Of a stretch of 25,741 nucleotides of DNA, positions 21,875 through 25,741 are shown one piece after another (the stretch's first letter is position 1; each line of letters begins with the position of its first letter). The DNA is from an uncultured Mollicutes bacterium (lineage in GTDB: Bacteria > Bacillota_I > Bacilli_A > ML615J-28 > CAG-313). The stretch spans positions 1 to 25,741 of the forward strand of contig UQAI01000020.1 in NCBI GenBank assembly GCA_900538885.1, in the 5' to 3' direction. The notes below the pieces were generated by a model. The model saw only the letters and a list, made by a program, of their open reading frames with translations. It ran no database searches and was not told the DNA's origin. The position numbers were made by a program, and so were the translations under genes.

Positions 21875-22314
21875 AAAGTATCACTCGCATTAGTTTTAGC
21901 CTTGACGTTATCATTACTATCAATAATATAACCATTTTCATCTATTACATAAGTTGTACGTACTACTCCCATATAAGGTTTCCCATATAACTTTTTCTCA
22001 TGCCATACATCATAGGCTTTAATTACTTCTAGTGATTCATCTGATAAAAGAATAAATGGTAAATTATATTTTTCCACAAACTTTAAATGAGAATTTATGC
22101 TATCTTTTGATATTCCAATTATCGTTATTTTCTGATTTTGATATTTTTCAAATTCTTCTTTAAAGCCTAAGGCTTGAGCTGTACAACCAGTTGTTAAATC
22201 TTTTGGATAAAAGTATAGCACAACCTTTTGACCTAAAAAGTCTACAAGTGAGTGTTTATTTCCATATTGATCACATAATGTAAAATCTGGAGCTTTAGTG
22301 TTTGGTAATAGCAT
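21859..22314 (-). CDS. bcp: thiol peroxidase, BCP/PrxQ-type peroxiredoxin
   Basis: This 151-aa peroxiredoxin reduces peroxides with thiol donors. It has the thioredoxin-like core YFYPKDLTTGCTAQALGF, with peroxidatic Cys44. The usual Pro of TPGCT is Thr here. The resolving Cys that many BCP proteins carry five residues later is absent, which suggests a 1-Cys mechanism or use of a distant Cys (Cys14 or the C-terminal one). FILLSDESLEVIKAYDVW and RTTYVIDENG fit the family. AGGAGG ribosome site. Second gene of the operon. Confidence 0.93.
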   Translation of the reverse strand: MLLPNTKAPDFTLCDQYGNKHSLVDFLGQKVVLYFYPKDLTTGCTAQALGFKEEFEKYQNQKITIIGISKDSINSHLKFVEKYNLPFILLSDESLEVIKAYDVWHEKKLYGKPYMGVVRTTYVIDENGYIIDSNDNVKAKTNASDTLCKIR

Positions 22315-22323
22315 AAGTGCCTC

Positions 22324-23073
22324 CTATTTTTTTATTGATTTTGTTGCGATAAAGGTTGGAATATTTAGTTCATGTAAATACCCTTCGCCATTTGTATCTT
22401 CATATATATCAACTAAAGTAAATCCTGCTTTTAATTGTCCCCCAATTTGTTCTTCCATAGTATGAGAGAATTGAACCCCACTGTCATCTTCTTTTAGAGT
22501 TTTTAATTGTTTAGGATCTTTTAATGGATTAAATGGAAAATGATTTTCAATCGTTTTTTCATCATTTGATATGAAATTAATTCCATTATCAAGACCAGAA
22601 ACAAGAATTCCACCTTTTTTTAAAACTCTATAACATTCTTTAAATAATGGTTCTACTTCTTCAATATAGCAGTTAGATACGGGATGAAAAATAATATCAA
22701 AAGTATTATCTGGAAATGGTAAGCCATTTGTCATATCATGTTTAACTAACTCAATTTGATAGTTTTCTCTACGTGCTACCATTTTTTCACTTTCTAATTG
22801 TTTTTTTGAATAATCAAGGCAAGTACATAAAGCACCAAGAGCAGAAAAAATTGGCATTTGTTGTCCGCCACCTGATGCAAGGCCAAGAATTTTTAAACCT
22901 TTAATAACTGATGGAAACCAGTTGTGTGGCATACCTTTAGTTGGTGTAAGATATACTTTCCAATTATTGTTTTTCGCATCAATAAATTCTTCATGAGAAA
23001 TTGGAATTCCCCACTTCCATCCTTCTTCAATCCAATTTTCAACTACCTTCATATTTACATCAGTATATTTCAT
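22324..23073 (-). CDS. class I SAM-dependent methyltransferase
   Basis: This 249-aa protein has the Rossmann methyltransferase motifs: motif I ILGLASGGGQQ (62-72), the acidic residue in CLDYSKKQL (85-93), motif II FDIIFHPVSNCYIEE and post-motif VLKKGGILVSGLDN. The N-terminal region (VENWIEEGWKWG) recurs in a group of uncharacterised Firmicutes methyltransferases. The substrate is unknown and may be a small molecule. AGGAGG ribosome site. First gene of the operon with its own promoter. Confidence 0.9.
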   Translation of the reverse strand: MKYTDVNMKVVENWIEEGWKWGIPISHEEFIDAKNNNWKVYLTPTKGMPHNWFPSVIKGLKILGLASGGGQQMPIFSALGALCTCLDYSKKQLESEKMVARRENYQIELVKHDMTNGLPFPDNTFDIIFHPVSNCYIEEVEPLFKECYRVLKKGGILVSGLDNGINFISNDEKTIENHFPFNPLKDPKQLKTLKEDDSGVQFSHTMEEQIGGQLKAGFTLVDIYEDTNGEGYLHELNIPTFIATKSIKK

Positions 23074-23100
23074 ACTTCCTCCTAGAGTTATATTACTAAT

Positions 23101-23129
23101 ATTATAGCATTATTTAACTTTTTCTTCAA
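23101..23129 (-). promoter_or_regulatory. extended -10 promoter of the methyltransferase-acyl-CoA synthetase operon
   Basis: On the minus strand TTGAAG (23124-23129), a 17-base spacer and TATAAT (23101-23106) with a TGC extension are seen, right after the cls terminator. No other promoter is apparent among the next four genes, supporting one five-gene transcript. Confidence 0.75.
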
Positions 23130-23133
23130 GAGA

Positions 23134-23168
23134 AAAAATAGTGCTTTTTTAAATAAGCACTATTTATT
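23134..23168 (-). terminator. rho-independent terminator of cls
   Basis: AAATAGTGCTT/AAGCACTATTT form an 11-bp stem with an 8-base loop, followed by a TTTTTT run on the minus strand. It lies 2-3 bases after the cls stop. Confidence 0.88.
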
Positions 23169-23170
23169 AA

Positions 23171-24739
23171 TTACATCAGTGGTGAAAATATTTTCATTAT
23201 GAAAGCTATAGCTCTAACAAAAATATTACGTTTCTTATAATCTTCTAATTTAATTTCTTCACTTTTTTCAAGATCATCTAAAAAGTTTTTCTTCATCTCT
23301 AAGATTGATTTATCATTTGATAAATATACCCCATTTTCAAAATGAAGATATAAACTACGATAATCAACATTAATTGAACCAACTACAGCATAGTTATCAT
23401 CACAAATATAATTTTTCGCATGATTAAAGCCAGGTTTATAACGATATATTTTGACACCAGCTTTTAATAAATCTCCAAAGTGACTTTGTGTTAAAACATA
23501 CACAGTTTTTTTATCAGGAATTCCCGGTACTAAAATTCTTACATCAACTCCTGATTTGGAAGCTGCACAAATATGATTGATAAATTCTCTATCAATAATA
23601 AAATAAGGCGTCGATATATATAAATACTTTTTAGCATTATCAGTAATAGAGTTATATAAATCACAAGCAGGGTTATTACTATCAGTTGGACCATCACCAA
23701 ATGGCATGACAATATTCATTGTATTAGGAATACTACTATTACCTTTATATTTTTCCATATCAATGATTTTTTTAGTTGATAAATACCAAGTTTCCGCAAA
23801 CAAGAATAAACAATTTTCGACGGCTTCTCCTTCAATTCTTACCGCATTATCACGCCAATATCCAAATCTTGTTTTATAGTTAGCGTATTCATCAGCAAGG
23901 TTATCTCCACCCATATAAGCGATATTACCATCAATGATCACAAGTTTTCGGTGATCACGGTAGTTAACCGCAATGTTAATACTCAAACCAAATGGTGCGA
24001 ACTTTACTAAAGTTAAATTAGGAATTTGCTTAAGTCGATTAACATCCTTCTTTTTTAGTCCACTTTTACTACCAAAAGCATCATAACATACTTTTATTTC
24101 TATGCCTTCATTACCTTTTTGGTTTAGTACTTCAATAACGCTATCTAACATTTTACCACTTGAAATAATGAAAAATTCAATAAAAATATACCTTTTCGCA
24201 TTTTTCATATCTTCTAGTAAATCATTTGCCTTTTTTTCAATATCACTATAAAAAGTAACATCAGTTCTGGTGTATATTGGTAGATGAGTACCATTATTAA
24301 CAATTGTTATATGTTTATAAGCAACCGGATCTATTTTTCTAATAATATCACTATACGCATTCACTGGTAAATATTTATCAATGGTGCGATGAATTTTTCT
24401 ACTTTTATGTTTTGGAAAACTTCGTTCATCACCATATAATAAAAACAAAATGGTACCAATAAATGGAGCGATTAAAATCAAAATAGTCCATAGTAGTTTA
24501 TAGCTTCCAACAATATTTTTATCAAATATTGCGATTACACAAATAAGACCGATTGCTCTAACAATAATGTAAACCCACGAAATATGGGATGCTTTAAAAA
24601 AGACAAGATAAATTAGCAGTAATTGAATTGCAAGTAGTATTAGTGAAACTATTATAAGGATTATCTTTTTAAGAATTGATAATGTTGCTCTTTCTGAACG
24701 TTTGATATGTAATTTATTATCTACTTTTTCTTTTTTCAT
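23171..24739 (-). CDS. cls: cardiolipin synthase (phospholipase D superfamily)
   Basis: The 522-aa protein has the bacterial Cls plan: two N-terminal membrane helices (about 25-48 and 55-105), then two PLD-type HKD sites, His263/Lys265/Asp270 in HRKLVIIDG and His440/Lys442/Asp447 in HAKNYICDD. Both are followed by the usual Gly-Gly-Asn or Gly-Ser-Asn positions. It joins two phosphatidylglycerols to make cardiolipin and glycerol at the membrane. It has its own promoter and terminator, so it is a monocistronic gene. Complete and typical. Confidence 0.95.
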   Translation of the reverse strand: MKKEKVDNKLHIKRSERATLSILKKIILIIVSLILLAIQLLLIYLVFFKASHISWVYIIVRAIGLICVIAIFDKNIVGSYKLLWTILILIAPFIGTILFLLYGDERSFPKHKSRKIHRTIDKYLPVNAYSDIIRKIDPVAYKHITIVNNGTHLPIYTRTDVTFYSDIEKKANDLLEDMKNAKRYIFIEFFIISSGKMLDSVIEVLNQKGNEGIEIKVCYDAFGSKSGLKKKDVNRLKQIPNLTLVKFAPFGLSINIAVNYRDHRKLVIIDGNIAYMGGDNLADEYANYKTRFGYWRDNAVRIEGEAVENCLFLFAETWYLSTKKIIDMEKYKGNSSIPNTMNIVMPFGDGPTDSNNPACDLYNSITDNAKKYLYISTPYFIIDREFINHICAASKSGVDVRILVPGIPDKKTVYVLTQSHFGDLLKAGVKIYRYKPGFNHAKNYICDDNYAVVGSINVDYRSLYLHFENGVYLSNDKSILEMKKNFLDDLEKSEEIKLEDYKKRNIFVRAIAFIMKIFSPLM

Positions 24740-24761
24740 ATAAATTTCCTCGTTTATACAA

Positions 24762-24790
24762 ATTATACACTAAATTCGACATTTTTTAAA
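24762..24790 (-). promoter_or_regulatory. candidate promoter of cls
   Basis: TTTAAA (24785-24790), 17 bases and a perfect TATAAT (24762-24767) are seen on the minus strand, about 20 bases before the cls start. The -35 box is weak. Confidence 0.5.
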
Positions 24791-24832
24791 GAAAAAGGCA
24801 CTACTTAGAAAAATTCTTAATCACATATAACT

Positions 24833-25741
24833 TTATTTTTTATAGTAATAAACATTTCCAAGTTTAATATCGTCATCTGAATAAAAGCCAAATAACTCCG
24901 ACAAAGTAACAAAAGTATATCCATCTTTCTTTAAATCGTTTATCACTGTCTTAATGGCACTATAATTATAATATTTAAAATCATGAAATAATAATATTCC
25001 ATTTTCATGAGTTTCCTTTTTAACTTTATTAATTATTATATTACTATCATAACGTTTCCAATCTAATGAATCAGCACTCCATAAAACGGTAGGTAATGTT
25101 ATTTTTTTTAAAATTTCTTTATTTATCGCACCATAAGGAAAGCGAAAAACACGTGGATAGTGTTTAATTACCTCATAAATTATGTCTTGTGTTTTTTCAA
25201 TTTCTTCTAGTCCTTCACTAAGCGTTAAATTCTTAAAATTAGGATGACTATATGAATGGTTACCTATTTCATGTCCTTGTTCATATATATATTTTAATTC
25301 ATCTTTATAGTATTTTACATTACAGCCTAACACAAAGAATGTAGCTTTAATATTTAATTCTTGTAATAAATCAACTATTTCTTTAGTTTTAGTACTAGGA
25401 CCATCATCAAATGTTAATGCTATTTTTTTACAACCACTAGGAAGAATCTCTATCTTTTCATTTAATAAGTATTCTTCTTTAAAGGGAACGCTTATAGTTT
25501 GAATATCTTTATTTGTTAGATACTTGGATAAATAAATATCAATGTTTTGATTATTGATGATTATATTTAAAAAACCTTGGTCTAAACTATTTAAATTGTA
25601 ATTAAAATTATGATTACTATTTATTTCTTCAATTATTTTAGAAATATTAAAATAAATCTCCTTTCCATTATTTAAATCATAATTATAAGCTTGAATCATT
25701 TCTTTGTCTAAATATTTATAGTTAATAAGGTAACTAATATA
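24833..25741 (-). CDS. PdaC-like polysaccharide deacetylase, 5' end beyond the window
   Basis: The NodB domain is complete: TFDDGP (Asp98/Asp99 counted from the Met at 25699), the metal-binding HSYSH (148-152), RFPYG (186-190), DSLDW and the LLFHD His. The enzyme removes N-acetyl groups from peptidoglycan or another polysaccharide. The Met at 25699 has no ribosome site, and the frame stays open for the remaining 14 codons to the window edge. The upstream stretch (QAYNYDLNNGKEIYF after an open YISYLINY) resembles the end of a DUF3298 domain. That gives the DUF4163-DUF3298-NodB plan of Bacillus PdaC, so the true start, likely with a signal anchor, lies outside. Confidence 0.9.
   Translation of the reverse strand, partial: YISYLINYKYLDKEMIQAYNYDLNNGKEIYFNISKIIEEINSNHNFNYNLNSLDQGFLNIIINNQNIDIYLSKYLTNKDIQTISVPFKEEYLLNEKIEILPSGCKKIALTFDDGPSTKTKEIVDLLQELNIKATFFVLGCNVKYYKDELKYIYEQGHEIGNHSYSHPNFKNLTLSEGLEEIEKTQDIIYEVIKHYPRVFRFPYGAINKEILKKITLPTVLWSADSLDWKRYDSNIIINKVKKETHENGILLFHDFKYYNYSAIKTVINDLKKDGYTFVTLSELFGFYSDDDIKLGNVYYYKK

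Overview
The window looks like a chromosomal segment of a low-GC Bacillota bacterium, probably a gut-associated Erysipelotrichia-like or RF39/Mollicutes-like Bacilli lineage. This rests on the very AT-rich sequence, consensus Firmicutes promoters, AGGAGG ribosome sites, a CotY/CotZ-type coat protein, a PepV dipeptidase, a PdaC-like deacetylase and a CCA-encoding tRNA. The standard bacterial code is used: several compact gene pairs (the ywaF-like pair, trmB/DUF84 and DUF84/DJ-1) end in TGA inside ATGA overlaps. Almost all genes lie on the minus strand. The taxonomic placement is an inference.

Layout. (1) 1-653, plus strand: four tiny tandem ORFs (22, 32, 47 and 65 aa). From about 181 to 660 the region has extreme strand asymmetry, roughly 104 G to 10 C. 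It includes a GC-rich perfect hairpin, and two of the ORFs are gapless paralogues of each other. The cluster ends in a strong hairpin terminator. (2) 883-2898: a secreted GH5-type glycanase lipoprotein, flanked by two copies of the same terminator-like sequence (about 631-680 and 3039-3103). (3) 3181-4332: the rpsF-ssb-rpsR operon with an extended -10 promoter and a structured leader that may be the S6:S18 autoregulatory element. (4) 4351-5954: two tandem YwaF/TMEM164-like membrane proteins. (5) 6015-7833: a patatin-like lipase and a DUF2804 protein. (6) 7884-12234: a TetR regulator followed by an operon of Ldh2-type 2-hydroxyacid dehydrogenase, malic enzyme and a LarA-type nickel-pincer racemase, suggesting malate/lactate stereoisomer use. 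(7) 12292-13666: a broken AAA ATPase (one frameshift, one in-frame TGA) behind degenerate 51-bp tandem repeats. (8) 13689-17297: a chain of pepV, trmB, a DUF84 NTPase and a DJ-1 protein running into tRNA-Arg(CCU), preceded by a membrane-anchored EIIB-like protein lacking its phosphocysteine. (9) 17384-18765, plus strand: uppP and a CotY/CotZ-like coat protein with a candidate sigma-K promoter. (10) 18807-23129: a five-gene operon (methyltransferase, Bcp peroxiredoxin, HD hydrolase, DUF1624 membrane protein, acyl-CoA synthetase-like enzyme) with a clear promoter and terminator. (11) 23134-25741: cardiolipin synthase and a PdaC-like polysaccharide deacetylase whose 5' end runs off the window.

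Functionally most of this is housekeeping and envelope biology: ribosome and ssDNA binding, undecaprenyl phosphate recycling, phospholipid synthesis, peptidoglycan or polysaccharide deacetylation, plus a regulated hydroxyacid catabolic module. The parts least explained by known families are the C-depleted small-ORF cluster at the left edge, the duplicated terminator around the glycanase, and the repeat block upstream of the dead ATPase. No CRISPR array, prophage structural genes, transposase or riboswitch was recognised.
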